Positions 1-8,297 of a DNA stretch of 63,923 nucleotides are shown here, one piece after another. Each line of letters opens with the position of its first letter. The first letter of the stretch is position 1. Origin of the DNA: an uncultured Chloroflexota bacterium (GTDB lineage Bacteria > Chloroflexota > Chloroflexia > Thermomicrobiales > UBA6265); contig CALGSZ010000047.1 of assembly GCA_937901745.1 (NCBI GenBank), positions 1 to 63,923 of the forward strand, in the 5' to 3' direction. A program made the translations under genes and the position numbers. The notes under the pieces are model-generated. The model saw nothing but the letters and a program-made list of their open reading frames with translations, was not told the origin of the DNA and searched no databases.

Positions 1-191
1 ATCGGGCGCAACACCCAGATCTCCTCGATGCGCCAGGTAAACTCCGGCTTCCAGAAGATCGCCTCCAAAATCCCCCGCGCAGCCGATGGCGTCATCACCG
101 GATAGCTCACCCGCTCCACCTTCATCTCCGGCCGGGTGAAACAGGCCCAATCCCCCCAGACGCGCACCGACAGCGGCGTGTCATACCCCAC
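1..191 (-). CDS. cas5c: Cas5c (Cas5d) of type I-C CRISPR, N-terminal part
   Basis: Partial gene cut by the window edge; about 63 N-terminal codons are visible on the minus strand. The translation runs through VRVWGDWACFTRPEMKVERV and then TPSAARGILEAIFWKPE, the signature start of Cas5 from subtype I-C. In this subtype Cas5 is the endonuclease that trims the pre-crRNA and then sits at the 5' handle of Cascade; that role is family knowledge. A strong AAAGGAGG site lies six bases before a GTG codon, which sets the start. It follows cas3 by about 100 bases in the same direction, the expected I-C order of cas3, cas5, cas8c, cas7. No catalytic residue can be checked because the rest is missing. Confidence 0.9.
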   Translation of the reverse strand, partial: MGYDTPLSVRVWGDWACFTRPEMKVERVSYPVMTPSAARGILEAIFWKPEFTWRIEEIWVLRP

Positions 192-295
192 GCCGAACCT
201 CCTTTTCTGATTCCCGCGGTAGCTGTCTCCTCCTTGCACACCGAACGACAATCACCCCGCTCCGTTATGGTCCCCGTGCCACCCAGAAACCCTCC

Positions 296-2524
296 TCACA
301 CAACGAGCTCGGCCACATCGAGACGAGCCGCATCTACCTGTCCTAGACCCGTCACCGGGTCGTATTCCCCATGCCACAGCCAGATATCGCCGATCAGCTC
401 GCTGACCGCCCCGTCCGCCGCTAATCGCTCAGCCGATCGGCGAGGCAGCGCCACCAGGTACGGCTGCGCTCGCTCGGCCCACGCGCGCGCCACTCGACCG
501 TCAAGGCTTTGCGCCTCATCCATCAGCCGCCGCGTAACCGCCTCGTGGTCCACTCCTCCTGCACCGAAACCCTCACCTACTCTCCCTATTCCGCGATAGC
601 GGACGAAAACCGACACGGTGTCGTCGTCGATCAGCCGGAACTCACGCGCCACCCGTTCGAACGCCAGTTGTCGCCGAAGGTCCTGAATCCGCCTGGCGTC
701 GAGATCGACGCCGCGAAAGACCTGGGCGAAGTACGTGAGAAACGTGTCCGGATGATCCGGGTCCACCCCCCCAGCACGCAGGAGTAGCCTCGTCACATCG
801 CTCGCCGTGCGATACGCGCCCGCCGGCAAGCCCCCCTCCGCCGGCTGAAACACCACCACGCGGCCTTCCGCCAGCCGTCCCTCCCGGTTGCACCGGCCCG
901 CCGCTTGAACGATCCGGTCCAGTGGCCCCAAAGCCCGCAGCACCACCGGGAAATCGAGATCCACTCCTGCCTCGACGACCTGCGTGCTCACCACGCGGCA
1001 CGGCTTCCCACGCCGCAGCCGCTCACGGATCACCGCCAGCACGTCCCGCCGATGAGCGCCGCACAACAGGGTCGAGAGATGAAGCGCGTCGGGGTCCGCC
1101 AGCGCATCCAGAAGCGCCAACGCGTCCGCTTTCGTGTTCACTACCGCCATCGCCTGGGCGGCGCCGCGCATCTGCTCCGCCACCCGGTCCCACGTCCAGG
1201 GCTCGACTGGCCACTCGTACCGCACCCGCTTCAGCACACGGAACAGACGCGGAGGATCCGGCACGATCTCCCGCACGTTCGGCAAGCCACGAAAGCCCGG
1301 CGCATCCGCCAACGCCGGCTGCGTGGCCGTGCAGAGCAGCACCGTCGCGCCGAACTGCTCAACCAGCCGGCGCAGCATGTCCAACATCGGCTCGAGAAGC
1401 TTCGGCGGCAGCGTCTGCACCTCGTCGAGAATCACCACGCTCCTGGCAATGCGGTGCAGCTTGCGACACGCCGTCGTCCGATGCCCGAACAGGCTCTCGA
1501 AGAATTGGACCGCCGTCGTGACCACTACCGGCGCATCCCAGTTCTGCGCCGCCAGCCGCCGCCAGACCGCCTCAGGCGCCGGTTCGCCCTCCGGATCGTC
1601 GTGCCGGCTCGCATCGCTGTGATGCTCCAGCACGGCCCCTTCACCCCCGAGGATCGCGCGGTACACATCCGCCGTCTGATCGGTGATCGTCAGGTAGGGG
1701 CAGACCGTAATCACCCGCCGGAGGTTGTGCGTCACCGCATGGTGCAGCGCGAAGGCCAGCGCCGATCGCGTCTTGCCGCCCCCGGTCGGCACCGTCAGGC
1801 GGAAGAAGCCGGGCGGCAGGGCGGCAGCGGCCAGGCATGCCTCGTAGACCTCCCGCCGGATCGCGTTGACCGGGCCCGTGGCCCCGGCCATGAGCTGCTG
1901 CTGCTCCGCCACGACCCGATCGCGTAGCGCCGCCAGATCGGCCTGAGCATCACGCCGTGCCGCGGCCTCGGGATCGCCATGTGCCTCCGTATCCAGACAA
2001 TCGGCATCCACCAGCGCCGAGAAGAGCAGCCGCAGGAAGCTCTCCAAGGCCAGCTCATCCGTCACGAAGTCAGGGAACACCGGCTCCCCGGACCGCGCCC
2101 CGGCAGGAATCACCCCGTCCGTCAGCACCCGCTGCACGGCTTCCCGCGCCAGGGCGCCACGCACCGAGCGTGGATCATTCAGCTCTTTGAGCCGGCTCCG
2201 CAGCGCGCCCTGATCGGGCAACCCGCCATGATGCCCGTGGATGAGAAATGCCAGCGCATCAGCGAACGACAGCGCTTGCAGCGTCCCTGCCCCCTTGTGA
2301 TCCACCGTCGGGAACCGCCGCCCCGGCTCCCGCGCGCACTGGTGCAGATAGCGCTGGAACGCCTCGCTCGCCTTGCCGGCGTCGTGCCACGCCCCTGCCC
2401 AGTACGCGAGCTCCTCTCCGCCGAACGCCCGGGCATACTCAGCCGCCCGCTCAGCCACCCGTTGCAGATGGTCGTCCAGCAGGTGCCACTCCCCGTCCTG
2501 ATTCGGTGTATGCGCGTAGAGCAT
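296..2524 (-). CDS. cas3: CRISPR-associated helicase/nuclease Cas3, type I-C
   Basis: 742 residues. The protein degrades invader DNA once recruited by Cascade (family knowledge). The N-terminal HD nuclease domain shows the His-Asp pair near residues 47-48 (AWHDAGK) and later HKGAGT and HGHHGG. The superfamily 2 helicase follows, with Walker A PTGGGKTRSA, the DEVQ form of motif II, LLCTATQPAL as motif III, and QVVEAGVDLDF and QAAGRCNREGR as motifs V-VI. I start it at ATG 2524 (MLYAHTPNQ), since GGGAGG sits seven bases upstream; a longer reading frame to 2563 has no ribosome site. Both active domains look intact. It is the first gene of the cas operon, followed by cas5c. Confidence 0.95.
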   Translation of the reverse strand: MLYAHTPNQDGEWHLLDDHLQRVAERAAEYARAFGGEELAYWAGAWHDAGKASEAFQRYLHQCAREPGRRFPTVDHKGAGTLQALSFADALAFLIHGHHGGLPDQGALRSRLKELNDPRSVRGALAREAVQRVLTDGVIPAGARSGEPVFPDFVTDELALESFLRLLFSALVDADCLDTEAHGDPEAAARRDAQADLAALRDRVVAEQQQLMAGATGPVNAIRREVYEACLAAAALPPGFFRLTVPTGGGKTRSALAFALHHAVTHNLRRVITVCPYLTITDQTADVYRAILGGEGAVLEHHSDASRHDDPEGEPAPEAVWRRLAAQNWDAPVVVTTAVQFFESLFGHRTTACRKLHRIARSVVILDEVQTLPPKLLEPMLDMLRRLVEQFGATVLLCTATQPALADAPGFRGLPNVREIVPDPPRLFRVLKRVRYEWPVEPWTWDRVAEQMRGAAQAMAVVNTKADALALLDALADPDALHLSTLLCGAHRRDVLAVIRERLRRGKPCRVVSTQVVEAGVDLDFPVVLRALGPLDRIVQAAGRCNREGRLAEGRVVVFQPAEGGLPAGAYRTASDVTRLLLRAGGVDPDHPDTFLTYFAQVFRGVDLDARRIQDLRRQLAFERVAREFRLIDDDTVSVFVRYRGIGRVGEGFGAGGVDHEAVTRRLMDEAQSLDGRVARAWAERAQPYLVALPRRSAERLAADGAVSELIGDIWLWHGEYDPVTGLGQVDAARLDVAELVV

Positions 2525-2572
2525 CGTGTTTCCTCCCGGCGGGCACGTTGATTCCGCAGGCAAACCAATGGC

Positions 2573-2602
2573 ATCCTACGATCCCTGAACACACGTTCTC
2601 AA
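2573..2602 (-). promoter_or_regulatory. Candidate cas operon promoter
   Basis: Reading the minus strand, TTGAGA (2602-2597) and TAGGAT (2578-2573) are separated by 18 bases, about 50 bases before the cas3 start. This is a motif match only. It faces away from the decayed HTH gene on the other strand. Confidence 0.35.
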
Positions 2603-2620
2603 GGAAAGACACACGCGGAA

Positions 2621-2902
2621 ATGACGATCCCGCCGGTGATTCCGCCTATCAACAGCCTTGAGTTGAACTCAGAAGGCCAATATAGCGTGGCGACGACGCT
2701 GCACCGCCCAGCGCCGCGCGGCGTGGCCAGCCTGGGCCACGCGCTCCGGATCCAGCGCTTGGCGGCGGGGCTGAGCCAGGCGGCGCTCGCAGCGCGGGTG
2801 GGGATGGGGCACTCGATGATCGCCCAACTGGAACACGGGACGTGCGGGCCGTCCCCGCCCCGTGGCCGCCGGAGACGCCCACGCCGACCGAAATATCGAT
2901 GA
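2621..2902 (+). pseudogene. Remnant of an XRE-type HTH regulator
   Basis: The open frame contains a convincing helix-turn-helix stretch at about residues 38-74: LGHALRIQRLAAGLSQ, then ALAARVGMGHSMIAQLEHG. After that the frame dissolves into arginine and proline codons typical of a wrong reading frame, where intact relatives continue with helices 4-5 of the fold. The first ATG has no ribosome site, and the best promoter lies inside the frame, so the original start was probably near 2687-2723. It is divergent from cas3 and could once have regulated the cas operon. It could also be a very short HTH protein; I judge decay more likely. Confidence 0.45.
2658..2686 (+). promoter_or_regulatory. Candidate promoter with palindromic operator over the -35 box
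   Basis: TTGAGT (2658-2663) and TATAGC (2681-2686) are 17 bases apart. The perfect palindrome TGAGTT-G-AACTCA (2659-2671) covers the -35 box. It precedes a broken HTH reading frame and is divergent from cas3, the layout of an autoregulating repressor. Confidence 0.4.
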
Positions 2903-3060
2903 CCGCGCCCGGCGGGGCGTGCGCCCCCAGCTACCCGACGGTCTGCATCCCGCCGCCCCGGATCTCGCCTGCGGCGCCATCCTCTAGCGGCGATTCCCGG
3001 CGGTCGGCGCCGACCCGCACGGGTTCGACCGAGACCGCGACGGTGTCGGTTGCGAAGGCG
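2842..3060 (+). pseudogene. Remnant of an Excalibur-like calcium-binding domain gene
   Basis: Two frames together spell the conserved C-terminal domain of exported nucleases and related surface proteins. Frame 1 gives a proline/threonine linker and then CAPSYPTVCIPPP (from 2920). Frame 3 continues with PDLACGAIL, an in-frame TAG, and RRFPAVGADPHGF followed by DRDRDGVGCE (to 3056). The DxDxDGxxCE calcium loop and paired cysteines are clear. One single-base frameshift near 2957 and one stop codon near 2991 interrupt it, and no nuclease domain lies upstream. It is therefore a decayed gene end, probably debris from rearrangement beside the CRISPR locus. Confidence 0.6.
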
Positions 3061-3167
3061 GACCACCGCGCGGGGCAGGAAACTGCGCCCCGACCTGGTC
3101 GCTCACCTGGCGTTCCCCCGCACCCCGCGCTCGCCCGTCAGGTACGATGAGGCACCAGGTAAGCGCA

Positions 3168-3554
3168 CTAGTGCCCGCCACCTCCCCGAGCGGCCAGCAT
3201 CGGTCGGACTGCGGCCGCGACCGCCCCGGCCACGGCGACGGCGGGGAAAGCGACGATCCACGGCACCCACCGCACGCCGAGGAGCTGAACCGGCACCACG
3301 ACGGTCCACGTCGCGAAGCCGACGAGGAGCCAGCGCCCCGGGTCGGCCGCTCCCGGCGCTCGCAGCGCGATCGCCAGGCCGAGTTGGAGGCACGTTAGCA
3401 GGAAGACTGCCCCGCCCAGCGTCCAAATCCCTGCGAGGCTGCAGAGCGCCGAGCATCCTGCAGCGCCCACCAGCGTAAGCCAGGCCCGCCCGCGCCAGCC
3501 GCGAACCGTCAAAGCGAGGGATGCCGCGAGGAGCGCGCCGAACGCCAGCGCCAC
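3168..3554 (-). CDS. Small integral membrane protein of unknown function
   Basis: 128 residues, strongly hydrophobic, with about four membrane segments (residues about 1-17, 24-45, 48-66 and 78-113). I do not recognise a family. It starts at a GTG; an ATG slightly upstream in another frame is not usable. It lies 17 bases after a gene for an exported cupin-like protein in the same direction and is probably co-transcribed with it. The segments carry almost no charged residues, so a transport function cannot be argued. Confidence 0.6.
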   Translation of the reverse strand: MALAFGALLAASLALTVRGWRGRAWLTLVGAAGCSALCSLAGIWTLGGAVFLLTCLQLGLAIALRAPGAADPGRWLLVGFATWTVVVPVQLLGVRWVPWIVAFPAVAVAGAVAAAVRPMLAARGGGGH

Positions 3555-3571
3555 GACGCATCGATCCCAGC

Positions 3572-4111
3572 CTAGGGCGCGCCGGCCGGGGAGGCAATGG
3601 GGCTGCCCATGGGCGGTGCCGCGGCGGCGCTCTCCTCCGCGTCTTCCGACGTCGCCTCGCCGCCGCGCTCGAGCACCACGGACACCACCTCGAGGTCGGC
3701 CGTGGCCGTCCCCGTGTTGTCGATCCTGCCGATGGCTCCGGATTCGCTGAAGATGCTGGCGCCGGCCGGGATGTCCATCACGACGCCGTCGACCGACGGC
3801 TCGCCCGCGATCGCCGCGCCGTCGGACCCGGTGACGGCAACATCTGCGGTGTCGCTGAGCGTGAGCGTCAGCACCCCCCTCTCGACGTAGAGCAGCACGG
3901 GGCCGGGGAACCGCATGTCAATCATCGCGCCCGGCTGGAGGTGGGCGCGTTCGAGGCGCAGGCTGGCTGCGTCCGATTCGGTCCACGGGAACGGGGGCGA
4001 GGTGGCGATCCGTTCGATGCCGAGGGGCGGTTCGGACGCGCCGGCGTGGGCGCTGATGCCCGCCCACGTCGCGGCCGCCAAAAGCAGGAGGATCACCGTT
4101 TGGGCCCGCAT
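3572..4111 (-). CDS. Exported cupin-like protein
   Basis: 179 residues. The first 25 form a signal peptide (MRAQTVILLLLAAATWAGIS, then AHA-G cleavage). The mature part has the beta-strand rhythm of a single cupin barrel: LQPGAMIDMRFPGPVLLYVE, GVLTLTLSD, and DIPAGASIFSESGAIGRIDN. The tail is rich in alanine, serine and proline. Metal-binding histidines of true cupin enzymes are absent, so a catalytic role is unlikely. GGGAGG seven bases upstream fixes the ATG. The gene sits in a run of three minus-strand genes for exported or membrane proteins. Related proteins in the Chloroflexota are annotated as cupin-domain proteins without known role. Confidence 0.7.
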   Translation of the reverse strand: MRAQTVILLLLAAATWAGISAHAGASEPPLGIERIATSPPFPWTESDAASLRLERAHLQPGAMIDMRFPGPVLLYVERGVLTLTLSDTADVAVTGSDGAAIAGEPSVDGVVMDIPAGASIFSESGAIGRIDNTGTATADLEVVSVVLERGGEATSEDAEESAAAAPPMGSPIASPAGAP

Positions 4112-4177
4112 CGTCTGGCCTCCCGCGCACGGGGGCTGATCTGCGCCCCCGTGCGCCGCTGATTCAGGACCGTCGCG

Positions 4178-5140
4178 CTACCAGTACTCGCCCGGGTACC
4201 AGGCATAGTACCACTGCAGCAGGTTGATGCAGCTGGGGCCGGATGCCCAGATGTTCCCGACCCAGAAGTGGTATTCGTACGGTGTGACCTCCGCGACCAC
4301 CTGGTCGTAGTAGGTGTGCGCGGTCGAGGTGCACGCCGGGAAGATGCTGTTGTAGAAGTGGCCGTTGGTCCAGGACGCCGCGTACGTTGAGGTGGCCTCG
4401 CAGCCGTAGCCCGCGTAGTACCCGGTCGTCTCGCGGTTCCACCCGTCCTCGCTCAAACGCCACCAGGTGTGCCCGCAAGTCGCCGACAGGATCGTCGAAC
4501 CCGAGGTGTTGTCCTTCACCCGCGACCGGACGCGATTGACGTCGATGCCAAGGTAGTCCTCCCAGGCGTAGTAGACGGTCGCCTGCTTGTTGAGGTGCGT
4601 GTATCGATCCGAGACAGTAGGAAGCCCGCCCGCTGGGCCCGCCGACGCCCACAGCCGCTTGGCCCAGCCGGCCGCGCGCCCTTCGATATCGCAGACCCCC
4701 GCAGGCGCGTGGTCATCCCCGTCGGCCAGGACGGCCGAGCAGTCGACGTCGGGGCTCGCGGCCTTGGTTTCGTCGCTCTCCTCACCATCGGCCGCCGGGT
4801 ACACGGCGTAGGCGGGGATGCCGCTCGTGACCTCGAACGTGCAGGTCTTCAAGTCAGCCTTCGAAAGCCAGCCGACCTGGGGCGTCGCCTGGTCGATCGG
4901 TTGCGAGAACCGGACACTGTAGATGCAGCTGCCGTCCTCAGTAAAGGCCCCCTGGAAGGTGTCGACCCAGCTGGCGGCGAGTTCCGGGACGACGCGTGGC
5001 TTCGCGAACGTCACGACCACTTGATCGTCGACGGCGTCCTGCGCCGCGGTGCCGGCGGCGCCCGCGCCGAAGACCAGGCCCGCGACGAGCGTCAGAGCGA
5101 GCGCGCCGAGGCGGTTGCGTCGAGCGTTGCGAATCTTCAT
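4178..5140 (-). CDS. Exported cysteine-rich protein of unknown function
   Basis: 320 residues from ATG 5140, chosen because AAAAGGAGG lies four bases upstream; the frame is open to 5284 but has no ribosome site there. Residues 1-35 form a signal peptide with a twin-basic start (RRNRLGALALTLVAGLVFGA). The mature protein contains eight cysteines spread along its length, consistent with four disulfides, and a C-terminal third rich in tryptophan and tyrosine that ends in WYPGEYW. I do not recognise the family. It heads a three-gene minus-strand run with a cupin-like exported protein and a membrane protein. An extracellular binding role is a guess. Confidence 0.7.
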   Translation of the reverse strand: MKIRNARRNRLGALALTLVAGLVFGAGAAGTAAQDAVDDQVVVTFAKPRVVPELAASWVDTFQGAFTEDGSCIYSVRFSQPIDQATPQVGWLSKADLKTCTFEVTSGIPAYAVYPAADGEESDETKAASPDVDCSAVLADGDDHAPAGVCDIEGRAAGWAKRLWASAGPAGGLPTVSDRYTHLNKQATVYYAWEDYLGIDVNRVRSRVKDNTSGSTILSATCGHTWWRLSEDGWNRETTGYYAGYGCEATSTYAASWTNGHFYNSIFPACTSTAHTYYDQVVAEVTPYEYHFWVGNIWASGPSCINLLQWYYAWYPGEYW

Positions 5141-5778
5141 ACGGCCTCCTTTTCCCTTTCGAAACTGAGCCAAGCGCTCGCCGCGCATGCCACCATTCCG
5201 CGATGGCGAACGTGACGCAGGAGGTGGCGAGGGCGAGGAGGACGGGCGGAGGAGATTGGGTGGCACCTCTCTACTCCTTTCCAACTAACTAACTCTTTAC
5301 TTACGCGGGGCGGCGCTGGCAAGCCCCCGGCCTCGCTGTCGCTTCCACACGGCATTCCCTGGTGGGAACGGGTGCATAGCGCGTCGCGCTCTCCCGGCAT
5401 TCGCCCCGATGTTCCCTCGCCGGACTTCTCCGACACGCTGGCCGCCTGCATTCCAAGTCCCGGCTCCTCACGCTCCCGGCGGCAGCGTGCGCGAGGCACC
5501 GCCCGGCTCCAGAGGAAGAGGGGGCCGGGGGAATGAGAGCCAATCGTCCATGCGCGATCGGTTTGCCAGCCCACGGATGGCTGACACCTCACGAATCGAG
5601 ACGCCACTGGTGCCTCCCTTCCCAGGGAAGGGAGCGAGCAAGCGCGTCCCTACCGCCCCCTGACTCCCGCCGGGGGTGGGGGCCGTGAATTTGCTACACT
5701 GCCGCCCATCAGAATGCTGGCCCGCCACGGGCGGGTCATCCGGTTCTCAAGCCACAGCCCAGCGCGGGAGGATGCACC
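5141..5778. other. Intergenic region with one perfect hairpin
   Basis: No convincing coding sequence in about 640 bases; the open frames here are arginine- and proline-rich and lack family resemblance. At 5614-5634 CTCCCTTCCC and GGGAAGGGAG form a perfect inverted repeat around a single base. The GGGAGGATGCACC site at the right end belongs to the next gene. Confidence 0.5.
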
Positions 5779-7089
5779 GTGACTGACAGCACCGCCTTGG
5801 ACCGCGTCCTTGCCATGATCGAGGCGCGCCAGGACGAAATCGTCGCCTTCGCCAGCCACCTCATTCAGCAACCATCCATCAACCCGGACCTTGAACCTAA
5901 CCCCGACGCCGAGCGCCCCGCCCAGGAGTGGCTCCGCGACCAGATCGCCTCCTTCGGCGGCTTCGACATCGACTACTGGGAGCTCGCCCCCAACCGCCCG
6001 AACCTCGTCGCCACCCTTCCCGGCGCAGGCGGCGGCCGCTCCCTTGCCTGGTCCGCCCACACCGATGTCGTTCCCGTCACGCCGGAGCAAGCCGAGCAGT
6101 GGGAAGGCGCCGGCCCCTTCTCCGGCGAAGTCCGCGACGGCAAGCTCTGGGGCCGCGGAGCCTCCGATATGAAGGGCGCCATCGCCGCCTACGTCATGGC
6201 CGCCCGCATCATCAAAGACGCCGGTATCTCCCTCCAAGGCGACCTCAAGCTCGTCCAATCCATCGGCGAGGAAGCTGGCCGCCGCGATATCGGTTGCAAT
6301 ACCGTCCTCGACCGCGGCCACCGCACCGACTTCGCCATCTTCCCCGAGCCGTCGAATTTCGCGGTCTACCCGACCATCAAAGGCGAGATCTACTTCAAAC
6401 TCACCGTCTTCGGGAAGTCAACCCACATCTGCAATCGCCACCTGGTCAACCAGCCCCTCCCGCACGGGATGGAGCGCCCCGGCGTCTCGGCCATTGACCT
6501 GATGCTCAAGTACCAGCTGGCCATCCTCGAGCTGGAGCGGCAGTGGAACCTCTGGCGGTCCAATCCTCACGTCCCGCCCGGTGGCATGTTCATCAACATC
6601 AACACCATGCAGGCCGGCACCTCCCTCACCTCCGTTCCAGACTCGGCCGAGGCCACCGGCTCACTCCTCTTCAACCCGGACCTCACCGGGCAGGAGGTCA
6701 TGGACGAAGTCCGCGCCACCATCGACCGCGTCACCCAGGGCGACTATTGGCTCCGCGAGCACCCGCCGGTCCTCGACCTGCCGCTCGACTCCGAGAGCGC
6801 CGCGCCCTGGATCAAGGAGCCGGTCAACCTCCCGCACGACCACCCTGGCGTCGTGACCATCGTCGAGACGATGCAGCAGGTCACCGGCGAGACGCCCCCG
6901 GTGACGATCTCGCCCTTCGTCTGCGACGCCAACTTCTGGTTCCCGCTCGGCCAGCCGTGCCTCGTCTGGGGCGTCGGCGACCCGACCTACGGCATTCACG
7001 GCACGAACGAGTTCCTCCCCGTCGCCGACCTCATCAAGGCGACCAAGCTCTTCGCCGCCGTCACCATGGCCTGGTGCGGCGTCGCCTAG
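5779..7089 (+). CDS. M20 family metallopeptidase / ArgE-DapE-type deacylase
   Basis: 436 residues with a GTG start preceded by GGGAGG. It is a dizinc amidohydrolase of the M20 family. The metal ligands are visible: SAHTDVVPV (first His and the Asp), GRGASDMKG (bridging Asp), SIGEEAGRR (catalytic Glu pair), IFPEPSN, and YGIHGTNEF (last His). Length is normal. The family hydrolyses N-acyl or peptide bonds of amino acids (acetylornithine, succinyl-diaminopimelate, dipeptides). The neighbours give no arginine or lysine pathway context, so the substrate stays open. Transcription appears to be monocistronic; a structured element follows before the next gene. Confidence 0.9.
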   Translation: MTDSTALDRVLAMIEARQDEIVAFASHLIQQPSINPDLEPNPDAERPAQEWLRDQIASFGGFDIDYWELAPNRPNLVATLPGAGGGRSLAWSAHTDVVPVTPEQAEQWEGAGPFSGEVRDGKLWGRGASDMKGAIAAYVMAARIIKDAGISLQGDLKLVQSIGEEAGRRDIGCNTVLDRGHRTDFAIFPEPSNFAVYPTIKGEIYFKLTVFGKSTHICNRHLVNQPLPHGMERPGVSAIDLMLKYQLAILELERQWNLWRSNPHVPPGGMFININTMQAGTSLTSVPDSAEATGSLLFNPDLTGQEVMDEVRATIDRVTQGDYWLREHPPVLDLPLDSESAAPWIKEPVNLPHDHPGVVTIVETMQQVTGETPPVTISPFVCDANFWFPLGQPCLVWGVGDPTYGIHGTNEFLPVADLIKATKLFAAVTMAWCGVA

Positions 7090-7118
7090 TCGAATCCTTC
7101 GGCGCTCACGTCTGATCC

Positions 7119-7168
7119 GCGCCGCCGCTTTCGGAACCGCTCGCCACGCGGTACCATAGCGGCGGCGC
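7119..7168. repeat. Nested inverted repeat between two genes
   Basis: GCGCCGCCGCT (7119-7129) pairs perfectly with AGCGGCGGCGC (7158-7168), and ACCGC/GCGGT form an inner stem. There is no T-run, so it is not a standard terminator. It may be a transcript-stabilising hairpin behind the peptidase gene. Confidence 0.4.
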
Positions 7169-7223
7169 CCATCGTCGCCCCGCGCTCGTCGCGCCGGCGT
7201 TCCGGACGATCGAGGATCAACCG

Positions 7224-8057
7224 ATGAGCACCGCTCAACCAACCATGTCCGTCCATCCCGAGGCAGAGGGTGAGCCCGAAGCGGCCAGCGACCCCGGTCG
7301 CCAGCTCGCGGCCGAGCTCGGCCGGCTCCGCGAACGCCTCACCGCCTACGAGCGACTCGATGGCCAGCTCGAGGCGATGATCGCCCAGCTCACCGATCTC
7401 CTGCGCGGCTCGGTCGAGCTTCGCCGCCGCACGCATCAGGAGATCACCGCCGCGCTCACCCGGTGCGAGGCGCTCATCAACGCCGACCGCGAGGCCCACC
7501 AGCGCCTCCTGGAGACGTTCCGCGCCGACCTCGCGGTCTTGCGCCAGCGCGCCAGCGCCACCAGCGCCACCGCCGCGCTCCTTCAGACACAGCTGGAAGA
7601 GCTCGCTTTCCAGCTGGACGCCAACGGTCACGTCCCCGCGCCGGCCACACCTCCCCCGGCGCAGCCCGTGGCACAACCCACGGTTCAGCCCACGGCTCAG
7701 CCCGCGCCACCCACCGTGCAGCCCGCGGCGCAGCGGGCGCAACCGGCGGCACAAACGCCGCCGCCCATGACCGCCCACTCTCAGCTGGTGGTGATCCAGA
7801 ACGTGCCGAGCGTCGCCGTCGCGCTGACGCTCCAGCAATTCCTCGGGAGTCTCGAGCCGGTCACGGCGATGGCCGCTCGAGAATACGCCGCTGGCGAGCT
7901 TCGTCTCGAGGTCGAGACGCGCCGCCCGCTGACCGCCGCCGACCTGCAGGGTTGGCCAGGCGGCCGCCTCGCGCTCGTCGAGCAATCCCTCGACCGAATC
8001 GTCCTCCGCTACGCCCCGGACAGCCCCGTCACCCCTCCGGATACGCGGCGCCCCTGA
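7224..8057 (+). CDS. Coiled-coil protein with Pro/Gln linker and C-terminal small domain
   Basis: 277 residues. Residues about 25-130 are a long coiled coil, with heptads of Leu/Ala and many Arg/Glu (LAAELGRLRERLTAYERLDG and onward). Residues about 138-180 are a low-complexity linker of repeated AQP/VQP units (roughly 7645-7745). The last 80 residues (SQLVVIQNVPSVAVALTLQQ and onward) form a compact alpha/beta domain that looks like a ligand- or partner-binding module. No enzyme motif is seen. There is no signal peptide, so it should be cytoplasmic. The next gene encodes another coiled-coil protein, which suggests a shared structural role such as a division or polarity scaffold. Confidence 0.75.
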   Translation: MSTAQPTMSVHPEAEGEPEAASDPGRQLAAELGRLRERLTAYERLDGQLEAMIAQLTDLLRGSVELRRRTHQEITAALTRCEALINADREAHQRLLETFRADLAVLRQRASATSATAALLQTQLEELAFQLDANGHVPAPATPPPAQPVAQPTVQPTAQPAPPTVQPAAQRAQPAAQTPPPMTAHSQLVVIQNVPSVAVALTLQQFLGSLEPVTAMAAREYAAGELRLEVETRRPLTAADLQGWPGGRLALVEQSLDRIVLRYAPDSPVTPPDTRRP

Positions 8058-8297
8058 TATGACTTACGGGCTACTCGAACGCCTTTCCTTGCCCCATTCG
8101 GTCCAGTAGGGTAAGGTCAGGCAGCGCGCTCGGTCATAGTCTGAACCCGAGGAACCGCTGGCATGTTCGGCCGAGCGTGTCGGATCGCTCGGTAGCGCGG
8201 CGTCGGTCATCGCCCCGGCCCCCAAAGGGCAGGCGTCCCAAGCATGGTGGGAATCGTCGTGCCGGGAGCCCGGCCGGGCAAGCGGACGGAGGAACGC

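Noticed and set aside
905..1927. A 340-codon plus-strand open frame across the cas3 gene
   Set aside because: It lies antisense to intact Cas3 motifs, is arginine- and histidine-rich, and has no ribosome site or family resemblance. High GC makes such shadows common.
1..3168. CRISPR repeat array next to the cas genes
   Set aside because: I looked for evenly spaced direct repeats of 30-37 bases and saw none. The array, if present, is beyond the left edge past cas2.
5137..5607. A 156-codon minus-strand open frame in the 5.2-5.7 kb gap
   Set aside because: Arg/Ser/Pro-rich, with no ribosome site and no family match. Treated as intergenic.
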